Origin: a virus
Strand: one strand, 5' to 3'
Length of the DNA stretch: 30,520 nucleotides
IMG/VR virus record: IMGVR_UViG_3300014913_000052
Location: 1 to 30,520 of that record
The notes under the pieces are model-generated. The model saw only the letters and a list, made by a program, of their open reading frames with translations. It was not told the origin of the DNA and did not search any database. Below are positions 13,727 through 23,000 of this stretch, in pieces (the stretch's first letter is position 1; each line of letters opens with the position of its first letter). Both the position numbers and the translations under genes were made by a program.

Positions 13727-14215
13727 ATGCCAGTACGCTCTAGCAATTTAGATTACTTAATAGATGCATTAAGATTACAACTATACGATATTGATTCTTC
13801 CTCATACAGATACCAAAATTCTTGGTTACGTACCTCTTTGGTAGCAGGAGTGAAAGCTCTTATGCCTTGGTGGAATGGTAAATATGTTATTGATGCTAGT
13901 AACAACGTATCAAGAAACACAACAGCCAATGGGTGGAGTTCTTCAGACTATAAGTATGATTCTCCACCCATAGTACAAGTATCTGATGAAAGACCTATAA
14001 TATTAATGGCATCCCTTATTATCAAAGGTGGAACCTTAGAAAATAATGCATGGGATTATGGTTCTTGGAAGGATGATGAAATAGCCTTCTCAAATATTGA
14101 GGGTGGCAAACAAAAAAATGCCTCTCTTAAAAGAGACTATGAAGAGTTGTTGGGGTATCTAACACCACCAACTAAAAAGTTAGCACAGACTTTTAAGAGA
14201 GACTTAATTAACTAA
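13727..14215 (+). CDS. Probable head-tail adaptor protein (162 aa)
   Basis: The N-terminus, NLDYLIDALRLQLYDID followed by YRYQNSWLRTSLVAGVKAL, is a helical bundle of the kind found in connector (adaptor, Ad1/gp15-like) proteins that bind under the portal ring. The body has PPIVQVSDERPIILMASLII, and the C-terminus another helix ending FKRDLIN. Position directly after the head genes supports the role of sealing portal to neck. The 107-base gap before it (13620-13726) has no gene, an AAGG...CCTT mini-dyad and a TATAAT at 13700-13705 without a good -35. AGGA lies nine bases before the ATG. Confidence 0.65.
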   Translation: MPVRSSNLDYLIDALRLQLYDIDSSSYRYQNSWLRTSLVAGVKALMPWWNGKYVIDASNNVSRNTTANGWSSSDYKYDSPPIVQVSDERPIILMASLIIKGGTLENNAWDYGSWKDDEIAFSNIEGGKQKNASLKRDYEELLGYLTPPTKKLAQTFKRDLIN

Positions 14216-14237
14216 AGATACGAAAGGAAAGGAAAAC

Positions 14238-15416
14238 ATGAAGGGATTATTTATAAGTGACGGTGTTACTCCCACTGGATTTTCAAGAGTAGCACATGGT
14301 ATTATTGGGAACTTGCCAGATGATTGGCACATTGACCACATAGCAATTAACTATCGAGGAGACCCTCACAAATATAAACATAATATTTATCCTGCCAGTC
14401 TTGGTGGAGATTTATGGGGTTTTAATAGAATTAAAGAATTTATAAACAATGAGTATAATTTTGTTTTTATTCTAAATGATATCTGGGTAATTTCAGAGTA
14501 TCTAAGGGTGTTTAAAGACTTAGAAGAAACAGTAGATGGGTATATCACACCTCCTATAATTACATATTTTCCTGTAGATGGTACTGATTTTTCTGAACAG
14601 TGGTTTCATAATTTTGACCTAGTGAAGACAGCAGTAGTATACACTGAGTTTGGTAGAAAAGTTTGTTCAGAGGTTATGCCCAATATTGAGTTTGAGATTA
14701 TTCCTCATGGAACAGACTTAGAAGTGTTCTATCCATTAGGAGATAAGTTAGAAGTAAGAAAACAGTACTTTGATAAAAATCCAGAATTGTGGGAAAGCTT
14801 TATTGTACTTAATGTTAATAGAAACCAACCAAGAAAACGAATTGACGTTGCACTTGAAGGTTTTGCAGAGTTTGTTCAAGACAAACCAGAAAACGTTAAA
14901 TACTATCATCATGCAGGTATAAAAGATTCAGGATGGGATGTTCTAAGCCTTGGCACAAAATTGGGAATACAGCATAGAATTATTCTAACTAACACAGTAA
15001 AAGGTAATCAGAAAGTAACATTACCAGAACTAAATATGATTTATAACTGTGCAGATGTAGGAATAAATACTTCAACTGGTGAAGGTTGGGGACTTTGTTC
15101 AACAGAAGGTGCTGCTTGTGGAATTCCACAAATTGTACCAAATCACAGTGCTTGTACAGAACTGTTTGAAGATGTGGGCATTCTTACCCCAGTAAATCAA
15201 TACTTATGGAGTCCTGAAACATTAGTAAAAGGTGGACTTGTTCATCCTGCGGATGTTGCAGAGTCTCTTGAAATCCTGTATCAAAATAAAGAATTACGGG
15301 AAATATTGGGGAGAGAAAGCTATAAAAAATTTACTTCCAAAGAGTATGTTTGGAAAGATATAGCCAAAAAATGGCAAAAGATTTTTGAAAGATATGACAA
15401 TAACATTTCCCAGTGA
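14238..15416 (+). CDS. GT4-type glycosyltransferase inside the connector module (392 aa)
   Basis: This is a GT-B fold retaining glycosyltransferase. It starts MKGLFISDGVTPTGFSRVAH, the glycine-containing N-terminal loop of the acceptor domain. The donor domain has IIPHGTDLEVFYP, FIVLNVNRNQPRKRIDVALE and the signature E-x7-E at residues 282-290 (GEGWGLCSTEG), followed by GIPQIVPNHSACTELF. These enzymes transfer a sugar from a nucleotide-sugar to an acceptor. No signal peptide or membrane segment is visible, so it should be cytoplasmic. It lies between two connector genes and its end overlaps the next gene, so it is made with the virion proteins; a virion protein acceptor is likely but unproven. 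AAAGGAAAGG precedes the ATG. Confidence 0.9.
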   Translation: MKGLFISDGVTPTGFSRVAHGIIGNLPDDWHIDHIAINYRGDPHKYKHNIYPASLGGDLWGFNRIKEFINNEYNFVFILNDIWVISEYLRVFKDLEETVDGYITPPIITYFPVDGTDFSEQWFHNFDLVKTAVVYTEFGRKVCSEVMPNIEFEIIPHGTDLEVFYPLGDKLEVRKQYFDKNPELWESFIVLNVNRNQPRKRIDVALEGFAEFVQDKPENVKYYHHAGIKDSGWDVLSLGTKLGIQHRIILTNTVKGNQKVTLPELNMIYNCADVGINTSTGEGWGLCSTEGAACGIPQIVPNHSACTELFEDVGILTPVNQYLWSPETLVKGGLVHPADVAESLEILYQNKELREILGRESYKKFTSKEYVWKDIAKKWQKIFERYDNNISQ

Positions 15417-15846
15417 TACAAAAGATAAAATAGATGACATTAGAGATGCTATTGGTAGAACAATAACGTTCAATTCATCGGTAAGACAAACAGCCTGTAC
15501 AATTTCTGGCTGTAGTCTAGACCCAGTAACAAACGTTTCTACTAACTCTTTTTGTCCTACATGTGGAGGAAATTACTGGATTGATGTAATATCAGGATAT
15601 CCAATAACAGCACACGTGAGATGGAATAGTATGGATAAAGGGGTTGGTTATTCTGCCGGAGAATTGTTTGAGGGAGAATGTCGTGCACAGATTGAATACA
15701 CTACATCAAATATAACCATAGTTAATTCTTCGGAAACAGTACAAGTAGATGGAAAACTTATGAGTATTGATAGAAGAATTTATAAAGGTGTACCAACATT
15801 GAACAGAATTGTCTTAATTCTTAATGAGGAGGAAAAGGATGTCTAA
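15394..15846 (+). CDS. Probable head-closure protein with zinc ribbon (150 aa)
   Basis: The protein begins MTITFPSDTKDKIDDIRDAI and contains TACTISGCSLDPV and NSFCPTCGGNYW at about 30-60, a four-Cys zinc site. A beta-rich domain follows (AHVRWNSMDK, then ECRAQIEYTTSN, then VQVDGKLMSIDRRIYKG). Small beta-barrel proteins with such an arrangement occupy the head-closure (stopper) place below the adaptor in siphoviruses. The start is uncertain: ATG 15394 is chosen, while an in-frame TTG at 15385 would add three residues; no good binding site is seen for either. The gene overlaps the glycosyltransferase by 23 bases and is probably translated by coupling. Confidence 0.55.
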   Translation: MTITFPSDTKDKIDDIRDAIGRTITFNSSVRQTACTISGCSLDPVTNVSTNSFCPTCGGNYWIDVISGYPITAHVRWNSMDKGVGYSAGELFEGECRAQIEYTTSNITIVNSSETVQVDGKLMSIDRRIYKGVPTLNRIVLILNEEEKDV

Positions 15847-16072
15847 CAGAGAAGTAGGGGTGATAATTGAAGGACTAAATGTAATAGAGATTGTTAAGTT
15901 TCTTGGTAATAAAAATAAGAAATATTTAGCAATAACCCTAAATAACATTGAGGACGTATTAGACCCTAATTCAGAAGAGTATAAATTAATTAGAAAAGAA
16001 GTTCTTGATGGATTTAATGAATTCACAAGAGCCATTGTTGAAGTATTATTCGGCGACCAGTTGGAAAAATAA
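15839..16072 (+). CDS. Small hypothetical protein of the connector region (77 aa)
   Basis: The protein begins MSNREVGVIIEGLNVIEIVK, with two short beta strands and helices, ending VEVLFGDQLEK. No family is recognised. ATG 15839 is preceded by AGGAGG at 15827-15832, six bases upstream, which decides against the upstream in-frame ATG at 15824. It overlaps the closure gene by eight bases, and the next ATG follows its stop directly. It may be a small neck component or chaperone, but nothing in the sequence shows this. Confidence 0.6.
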   Translation: MSNREVGVIIEGLNVIEIVKFLGNKNKKYLAITLNNIEDVLDPNSEEYKLIRKEVLDGFNEFTRAIVEVLFGDQLEK

Positions 16073-17224
16073 ATGGCAGGAAGATATAGTTTAGAGCAGT
16101 GGAAAGACCAACTTGCAGATGCTGCTGAGTCTACTGGAACTCTTATTTCACAAATAAAAAAATTAGAGGTTCTTGCAAAAGATTTAGCTAAAGAAATAGA
16201 AGAGTTTAAATCTGATTCTAAAGTAGCAGTAAAAGACCCTGACAACATAATACTAGGGGAAATTTTAGATGGACTAATGGGAGAAACTACCTCTGAGCTA
16301 AAAAAAGAATTTGTTGTTGCCCACGAACAAACCTCTGGAGATATCCCAGACATGATGCTTGAAAATCTTATAAGGCTGGTTGATTCTAAACTTATTCCAA
16401 AAATTGACTATGATGGACAATCAGTATTAATGAACTTAAAAGAAGACTGTAATCAGTATTTTGGAAAGGTTGAAGATTGGTTTGTAATAGTAGAAAAAGT
16501 AAGGGTAACTAGAGCAAATAATCCAACAGCAAGAATGATTGGATGGATGAAAATATTTGATGCTGGAGTACTAGAAAGAACTCCCTCTAAAAAAGGAAAG
16601 AAAAGAAGTAAGTGGAACAATAAAAGCGACCTTTCAGACATGTATAATAGTATTATTTCTGCAAGATATTCAGAATTAGGGGATAGTGCACCATACTGGT
16701 ATTTTTTAGAGTATGGTAATATGGAGTTTGTTGGTGGGGCTTTATACCCATACCCTTCATACGGAGCACCAGGAGCAGTTAGTACAGTAGAAGCTAAGAT
16801 AATAAAAAAAGGAAATAAGCTAATAAAAAAAGCATCTACAGTAGAACTAAAAGTAAAAAAAGGGTATGAAGCAAGACTTAAAATACTAGAAGTGATTACG
16901 CAGTTAATTGATGATTTACATGACCAACTTGAGAATGATGAAGGAGAGCTGGATAAAGTATTTGCTACTATAAAAAGAGTAACTACAAACAAAGCTAAAA
17001 GACAACTAGCTATATACAGAAGCCAAGAAACTTTAAAAAATCTCACTAAGAAAGACATACAGACACTAAGGGATGCAGTACTTTCTAATATTTCAAATAA
17101 GGATAAATTTAAAACAGAGAGAGTTTATCTTCCTTCGATTGGAAAAGCTGTTGGAATAAAAAGAATATCCAAACAAATGGATAAATATATCACAGATTTG
17201 GGAATAAGTGACGTAGGAACATAA
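16073..17224 (+). CDS. Probable neck/tail-completion protein, gp10-like (383 aa)
   Basis: The N-terminal about 55 residues are a helical coil (LISQIKKLEVLAKDLAKEIE). A central segment reads ARYSELGDSAPYWYFLEYGN followed by LYPYPSYGAPGAV, which recalls the HK97 gp10 neck family, where the conserved text is a tyrosine-rich AP.Y..flEyGt...yP.P pattern. The C-terminal third is again helical and basic. At 383 residues it is more than twice the usual gp10 size, so it carries extra helical parts at both ends. Position between closure and tail-terminator genes supports the neck role. It starts immediately after the previous stop without a clear binding site, so coupling is likely. Confidence 0.55.
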   Translation: MAGRYSLEQWKDQLADAAESTGTLISQIKKLEVLAKDLAKEIEEFKSDSKVAVKDPDNIILGEILDGLMGETTSELKKEFVVAHEQTSGDIPDMMLENLIRLVDSKLIPKIDYDGQSVLMNLKEDCNQYFGKVEDWFVIVEKVRVTRANNPTARMIGWMKIFDAGVLERTPSKKGKKRSKWNNKSDLSDMYNSIISARYSELGDSAPYWYFLEYGNMEFVGGALYPYPSYGAPGAVSTVEAKIIKKGNKLIKKASTVELKVKKGYEARLKILEVITQLIDDLHDQLENDEGELDKVFATIKRVTTNKAKRQLAIYRSQETLKNLTKKDIQTLRDAVLSNISNKDKFKTERVYLPSIGKAVGIKRISKQMDKYITDLGISDVGT

Positions 17225-17225
17225 T

Positions 17226-17672
17226 ATGTATTTAGAAAGAAAACAAGAACTAAGTGTATACTATTGGCTTATTGACCTATTTGAAGGAACAGGAGTAAGC
17301 ATAGTAGACTCCTACTATGGTGGGGATTTGGAAATACCACGTGTAGCAATCGTGGGTGGGGATATCGGTTCAACCCTACATGAGCTAGGAGGAGCGGAAA
17401 GGTACGATAGAGTTTGGTGGCTAGAGATTTTTGGAAGCACTAAACAACAAAGAGATGAAATTGGCTACAAAATATTCGGTGAAATAAGGGAAGAAGGTCA
17501 TATCCCAGTGTGGGATTATGACGAAGGCTTTCCACCAGCTGTTAGCCCTAGCAGTCTGGGGTACCTGGATATTATAAAGCACCAATACAGACCAAAAAAC
17601 TATGATACGGAACTTCAGAGTTTGTTGGAGTGGCGTGCTTCGGTAGCGATTCATTCAAGATATATAGCTTAA
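17226..17672 (+). CDS. Probable tail terminator protein (148 aa)
   Basis: The protein is of the size of tail terminators (gpU/gp17-like) that cap the tail tube and join it to the neck. It starts MYLERKQELSVYYWLIDLFE, with alternating strands (IPRVAIVGGDIGS, then YDRVWWLEIFG) and a helix (KQQRDEIGYKIFGEIREEG), the alpha/beta order seen in such proteins. It is directly followed by the tail tube gene and preceded by the neck gene, the usual place. The ATG follows the previous stop by one base. No single decisive motif exists for this divergent family. Confidence 0.6.
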   Translation: MYLERKQELSVYYWLIDLFEGTGVSIVDSYYGGDLEIPRVAIVGGDIGSTLHELGGAERYDRVWWLEIFGSTKQQRDEIGYKIFGEIREEGHIPVWDYDEGFPPAVSPSSLGYLDIIKHQYRPKNYDTELQSLLEWRASVAIHSRYIA

Positions 17673-17689
17673 CATTTTAGGAGGAATTA

Positions 17690-18874
17690 ATGGCAAGACG
17701 TATAGCAATTCCCTCAAAGAAACTGGCACTTAAAATTGTTGGTCCAAGAGATGCTTTCTTAGCATCTAGAATTCAGAGAGCGGAAGTAAGCTCAAATACG
17801 CCTTCAACGGATATTGACGAATTAGGTAATCCGTTACACGCTGGAACTGTCGAAGACATTCCAACTGTATCACTACCTTTTTCTGCATTTGATACAGGAG
17901 TTAAAGTTTTTTCTACACTTACAGGGACAGACCCTAGTGCCTACCCAGGTGCAGGTGTGGATATTGGAGAATTAGGCACAATTGATGCTGTTATTTACAT
18001 TCGTGAAGACAGCGTGGCAACATATGCCAAATCAGTACATGCTAAAAAATTAAGAATCCAAGACTTTACATTCTCTTATTCCGTAGATGGTGAAGGAACT
18101 GAGGACTACACAGCCACAGGGACTGAAAGACGATACTTCAAATACAACGTTGTTGTTAAGAAGTTTACGACTGGAACAACCTCATTCGATTTAGTTGATA
18201 CTCCTGTCACATTGAAAAATGGTGATAAGTGTCTATCAGTTATTTTAGATGGGGATTATTTGGAAGAAGTAGCAAGCGGACCAGCAGCTGGAGAATATTC
18301 AGTATCTGCAAATACGCTAACTACTGGCGATTCAAGAACAGCACAAGTGATTGCTGTCTTTCATGAAGCATCAGGCGGAGATACTTGGTCGGATGTTTCG
18401 GATAGCACAATGCCAGCCGCAATTCAAGGTAAAGACATTGAAATCGAAATTAGTGCCAACTTGATTCCTAGAGTACAGTCTGTAACAATTAATGGAAATT
18501 TGAATGTTACAGAAATTCGAGAGATGGGTAATGATAAACTTGTAGGTTACCAATCACAAGTACCATCTGTCGAAGGTTCATTTACTGTTCTTGATACTGA
18601 CGAAGAATTAATCGACCTATTAACTTACGGTGCAATTGGTTCAGGAAATACAGAGTTCGCTCTGAATGAGTATGAAGATACGGCAGAACTACCACTAGAA
18701 ATTCAACTAACTAATCCAGCATCAGGTACACAAATTCTGAAGACTATCTACATTCCAACAATTAAGATTGTTGGTGATAGCTACACAGCAAACGTGAACG
18801 ACAATGCTGTACAGGTGTTTAATTTCAAGAGTACTACAGGAGCATGTGTAATTTACTCTGGTGCAAGAGTCTAG
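17690..18874 (+). CDS. Major tail (tube) protein (394 aa)
   Basis: An abundant-type gene: the strongest binding site in the tail region (AGGAGG, 17678-17683) and a terminator-like hairpin after it. The product is beta-rich and Thr/Ser/Gly-rich (TVSLPFSAFDTGVKVFSTLT, then FTFSYSVDGEGTEDYTATGT), as expected for a tube subunit. Parts near 250-290 (DIEIEISANLIPRVQSVTIN, then NVTEIREMGNDK) match the conserved core by which phage tube proteins stack (a domain built around an R-E-x-G-N loop). At 394 residues it is larger than the shortest tube proteins and may include an extra external domain. Position before the chaperones agrees. Confidence 0.75.
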   Translation: MARRIAIPSKKLALKIVGPRDAFLASRIQRAEVSSNTPSTDIDELGNPLHAGTVEDIPTVSLPFSAFDTGVKVFSTLTGTDPSAYPGAGVDIGELGTIDAVIYIREDSVATYAKSVHAKKLRIQDFTFSYSVDGEGTEDYTATGTERRYFKYNVVVKKFTTGTTSFDLVDTPVTLKNGDKCLSVILDGDYLEEVASGPAAGEYSVSANTLTTGDSRTAQVIAVFHEASGGDTWSDVSDSTMPAAIQGKDIEIEISANLIPRVQSVTINGNLNVTEIREMGNDKLVGYQSQVPSVEGSFTVLDTDEELIDLLTYGAIGSGNTEFALNEYEDTAELPLEIQLTNPASGTQILKTIYIPTIKIVGDSYTANVNDNAVQVFNFKSTTGACVIYSGARV

Positions 18875-18924
18875 AGTAAAACAACAAAATAAGTACAATC
18901 GACTAACAAGGGAGATTAACTTAA

Positions 18925-18976
18925 GGGGTCATATTATATCTACTTTTAGTATTTAAATATGACCCCACTATTTTTT
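18925..18976 (+). terminator. Terminator-like hairpin after the tail tube gene
   Basis: GGGGTCATATT (18925-18935) pairs perfectly with AATATGACCCC (18956-18966) around a 20-base loop. A run of six T (18971-18976) follows after four bases. This is a good but not ideal intrinsic terminator: the loop is long and the T-run is not adjacent. It would lower transcription into the tape-measure genes relative to the abundant tube gene. The interval 18875-18997 contains no other gene. Confidence 0.7.
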
Positions 18977-18997
18977 AAAATATTAGGAGAGGAAAAG

Positions 18998-19711
18998 ATG
19001 CCACTATCACCAGAAAAAAATGATGTAGATATAAGTTCTTTATTTTACTACAGAAAACCTGTTGTAGTAATAGGAAAAGATGCAGAGCCAGTAACCTTTT
19101 ATATGAGGTTAGTTGGAGATGCGGAGCTTCAAAGAGCTAGAGTAAAGGCACTCAGAGACAGTAGAAAACTCAGAGATGCTTTAAAAGACCCTAAATCAGA
19201 TGAGCATCTTGCGTACATACCAGATGTTACTGATTTAGATTCTAAACAGCTTGTTGAAGTTATTTTATTATCTTTACTAAAAGAAATTTCAGCAGATGTA
19301 ATTAAAGAAGTAGAGATTCCTTTTCCAGTTGAATTAGAATCAGAAGCATCTTTGGAAGAGCAGGAAGAGTACCAAAAAGCTGTAGATGAATATCCAAAGA
19401 AACGAGAAAATTTAGTACGAGAGGAAATTGTACATAGGGCATCAGAAGCAAAAAAGGAACTACTAGAGAAAGATATAAAAACCCTAAGAAAAGATTATTT
19501 AGTAGGAATAAGAAATGAGATGTGTGAAGTAGAGCTAACAAGAAGTTTCTATGACCATATAGTATTTTTTAGTTTATATAAAGACTCTGAGTATAAAACA
19601 CCCCTAATGGAAAACTTTGAAGAATTCCAAAACTTACCAGCAGAAATAAAAGACCAATTACTTAAAGAATACAGAAGTCTTGAGTTAGGTATGGACGAAT
19701 TAAAAAAATAG
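18998..19711 (+). CDS. Tail assembly chaperone, short (G-type) product (237 aa)
   Basis: This gene lies between tube and tape measure, the fixed place of the tail assembly chaperone pair. It encodes an acidic-basic helical protein without known catalytic sites (MPLSPEKNDVDISSLFYYRK, then FYMRLVGDAELQRARVKALR). AGGAGAGG is nine bases before ATG 18998; an in-frame ATG at 18959 is rejected because it lies inside the terminator hairpin. The last codons are TTA AAA AAA TAG, a slippery run right at the stop. The G-type protein coats the tape measure during assembly and is absent from the finished virion in lambda-like phages. Confidence 0.75.
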   Translation: MPLSPEKNDVDISSLFYYRKPVVVIGKDAEPVTFYMRLVGDAELQRARVKALRDSRKLRDALKDPKSDEHLAYIPDVTDLDSKQLVEVILLSLLKEISADVIKEVEIPFPVELESEASLEEQEEYQKAVDEYPKKRENLVREEIVHRASEAKKELLEKDIKTLRKDYLVGIRNEMCEVELTRSFYDHIVFFSLYKDSEYKTPLMENFEEFQNLPAEIKDQLLKEYRSLELGMDELKK

Positions 19712-20019
19712 CACGGAGTAATGCAATAGAGGCTCTATGGTCGGTCTCTAAATCATTACAATTGCCGTTTGATATTAATATGGATGATATTAGTGAATTA
19801 CCTTATACAATATCATACGTAGTAAGAAAAAAGTCTCAGATAGATTCATTTAGGGAATTACCAAAGGAAAAGAGACCTACAGAGACCATGATATGGGAAG
19901 GGTCATCAGAGGAGTTGGAAAGTTGGTTTGATAGGGTTTTTGACAGAAAAAGTAAATATAACAGTCCTATTGACCCAGGATTAGTTATGGAAATTGATAA
20001 GAAATTAATAGAGGGATAA
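18998..20019 (+). CDS. Tail assembly chaperone, frameshifted (GT-type) fusion (340 aa)
   Basis: A -1 shift on A AAA AAA (19702-19708) would carry ribosomes past the TAG into the frame from 19708 to 20019, adding 103 residues (starting IARSNAIEALWSVSKSLQLP). This frame is open with no stop in between, has no ribosome binding site and only a TTG (19762) as a later start, so it is readable mainly by frameshift. The T part contains ISYVVRKKSQIDSFRELPKE and a helical end. In lambda the fused protein recruits the tube subunit to the tape measure. The join is therefore 18998-19708 plus 19708-20019. Confidence 0.8.
19702..19708 (+). promoter_or_regulatory. Predicted -1 ribosomal frameshift site A AAA AAA
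   Basis: Seven A residues in phase with the zero frame (codons AAA AAA preceded by A) stand directly before a TAG. Both tRNA-Lys can re-pair after a one-base backward slip. About 18 bases downstream an ATAGA/TCTAT mini-dyad (19726-19738) may form a weak pausing stem. No strong Shine-Dalgarno-like stimulator is obvious upstream. Its place at the end of the chaperone gene is the standard one in siphoviruses. Confidence 0.8.
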
Positions 20020-23000
20020 TGGCTAATAGACTTACCAAATTAACCAGTGAGCTACAAGAAGTAAAGAAACTCATTTTAGAAAACAGAACAGAACTAGCAG
20101 AGATAATCAAAAGCATTGCTAGTATTCCTGGTGGAAATGTTTTTTCTCCTTTGTCTAAAGAAATGGAAATGCTTTTAAAAGATACTATAAAAGTAAATTC
20201 TGAGTTCTCTTCGCTTCAAAAAACTCTAGAAGGACTACAAAGAACTTTTTCAAAAAAGCTAACAGCAACTACAGGTGCTGAAGGAGAATATAATCCTCTT
20301 CAGTTACCAGCAAGAACAAAAAGAACTCCACAAACAAGATTTAGTAGACAAGAAATAATTCCATTAGGAGCACACGCCAGAGGAGCACCAGCAGACCTTA
20401 GAGAGGGCTGGGCAAATCTGAGGGAAAAAACTAGTGGAAGTGGAAAAATTGGTATTCAAATTAAAAATGAACAGGGTAACTGGATACACCTTGGACAGGC
20501 TATTGCTAATGCCAGCAAAATAAGTGAACAATATTACAGCAAATCTAAAACATCCTCTGAGGAAGAAGCTACTCACCTAAAAGCACAGGCAATATTTTGG
20601 GAAAAAGTAGAGCGGGCTAAAAAAGATGCTTTGGAAGACCTCCCAAACAGTGGTATGGAAACTGAAGAACTAGGAGATGTAAAAAAGAAAGCGTTTGGTG
20701 ATGCTAACCAAATTAAGCAAGCAACATCAGAATTCCCAGAAGTAGTCGAGATTTTAAAGAAATACGACATGACTATGGATGATGTTACAAATGCGACTAG
20801 AGAAGCGTCTACTGAGATAGTAACTTGGACAGCCTCCAAAAAAAATGATATGGGAATTACTGAGCAAGTAAGGATTACCACAGATAAGTGGGGACAGTCC
20901 TTAGTAGATACTCAGAAAAGGTTTAGAAGCTTTGGTCAGGCTATTGCTAGAAATATTGGAGAAGTTTTCAAATGGGCTATTGCTGCACAGCTAGTATGGT
21001 TACCTATGAGAAAACTCCAAGAAATTTCTGGAGAAATGATTGAACTTCAAACTAAACTAGCTGCTGCTGCAATCGCAACTGGTACTGCTTTTGAAGAAAG
21101 TAGTAAAATTTTTGAACGGGCATATAAAGTAGCTCAGGAAACTGGTTCTTCTGTGATTGGTGTTGTAGAAGGATACGAGTTAGCTTACAGAGCTGCTGGA
21201 GATGTTGCAAACGCATCAGAAAGAACAGCAATAGCAACTAAACTTCTTGGTGATGCTATGTTGCTTGCCTCAATTACCACTATGGATGAGGAAAAGGCAC
21301 TTGACACTCTTGCTGGTGGTTTAAGACAGTTAGATATGGACCTTGATAACAGTAGAGGCTTGCTGGATTCATGGGTAGCCGTATCTAAAAACGCTGCTGT
21401 AAGTATAGAAACTTTAGCAGAATCTTTTGCTATCACTTCATCATCTGCCGAAAATGCTGGAATTGGTATAGATTCACTAAACGCATATGTTGCTGTACTA
21501 GCAGAAAATACAACGCTTTCAGCTACAGAAGTTGGTAACGCTTTTAGGGCATTTGTTACTGGATATCAAACAGATGCTGCAAGAACAGAGCTTCGTAATT
21601 TAGGTATCGCTATTGAAAATACTAAGGGTGAAGCTTTAGACTTCAATGACGTATTAGCTCAAATTTACCAACTACAAAAAGCCGAAATAATTTCACCTGC
21701 GCAGTTAAATAAGCTGGCTGTTGCTATAGGTGGTGGTAATAGACGTGCTACACAATTTATCACGGTACTTGAAAACTTAGAGAGAGTTCAAGGACTTACT
21801 GGAGTTTCCGCAAGTGCTGCAGGAGATGCAGAAGAGGCTTTAGCAGAGCAAATGAAAACTGTAACAACTGCACTGACAAAGTTAGAAAACTCTTTTGAAA
21901 GGTTTGCACAAACCCTAGGAACCGAAGGCGGTTTCCTATCTATAATTAAACTAGTAGCGGACTCTCTGACTGTAACATTAGATACTGTTTCAGAACTTAC
22001 AGAAATTTTTGGTTCTGCTATACCTGTTATAACGGCTTTTGGAGTAGCTTTAGCCTCCTCTGGAGGAAGTGGTATAGCTGGTAGAAAGTTAGATACCTTT
22101 TCAGCAGGGGCATTCAACTCTTTAGTAGGTGGTTTACAATCACAGTCTGGCAAAGGACCAATTAGTAACTTACTAGGAGGAGCAGGTGATGCTCTTAGGG
22201 ATAGTCCACATGCAGGTAAAATTGCTTCATCAATTCCAGCAGCACTTTCTGTTGGAGTTCAGTCTATAATAAGTGCCGCCTCTGGTCAAAAAGAAAGAGG
22301 GCTTGGACAAGTAGCAGGAGGAGCTGCAGGAATAGGAGTTGGTATTGCTGCTGGTCTTGGGTCTGGTGGAGTACTTATTGCGGCTCAAGTTGGAAGTATG
22401 ATTGCTGGTGCAATAGCAGATTCAATTTGGAACTACGAAGCAGACTTCACGGAATTTTTTGGAAGAGCTTTTAAAGCTGCTACAGAAGATGAACCGGATA
22501 AACCAACAACAGATTCAGAGTTACAAGAATTAGTAGAGGCAAGAAACCAACTTGTTGAAGATATGTTAGATGAAACTCCAATGAGAGATTGGATTCTAAA
22601 AGCAAGATATGATGTTTCAAACTTTGCTCAGGGTATTATCGAAGGAGTAACCGGAGCTGAAATAGGCTTTGGAGATGAATTTGAGGATGTTACAAGAACT
22701 GATATTGCAGTTGGACAAGCAGACCCAGAAAAACGAGATGAACTTGTACGATTAAATGAAGCAATTAACATAAGACAAGGTAAAGGGGCTGGATTTGAAC
22801 CTGCCTTTACAGCACAGTTCTTTGAGGATTACGGAGCTGCTTTAGAGTCTGCTACAGGAAAATATAAGGAACTTCTTCGTGCAGAAGCAGTTTCTGGAGA
22901 GCTTTCTTCTAAACAATTTAAAGACAAGATTGACAGTATTGAGGGATTTGACTTAAACGTTGCCAGCTTTGCAAACATTGCTGGTGATGAGTTTATGAAA

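Noticed and set aside
15814-16353. Leftward frame of 179 codons opposite two connector genes
   Set aside because: It is a shadow of two rightward coupled genes with strong Shine-Dalgarno support.
16453-17058. Long leftward frame of 201 codons opposite the neck gene
   Set aside because: It is antisense to a well-placed structural gene and has a hydrophobic, Ser/Phe-rich shadow composition with no start signals.
19762-20019. Independent TTG-start gene after the chaperone
   Set aside because: It has no ribosome binding site, and its frame is open back to the slippery site, so it is the frameshifted half of the chaperone.
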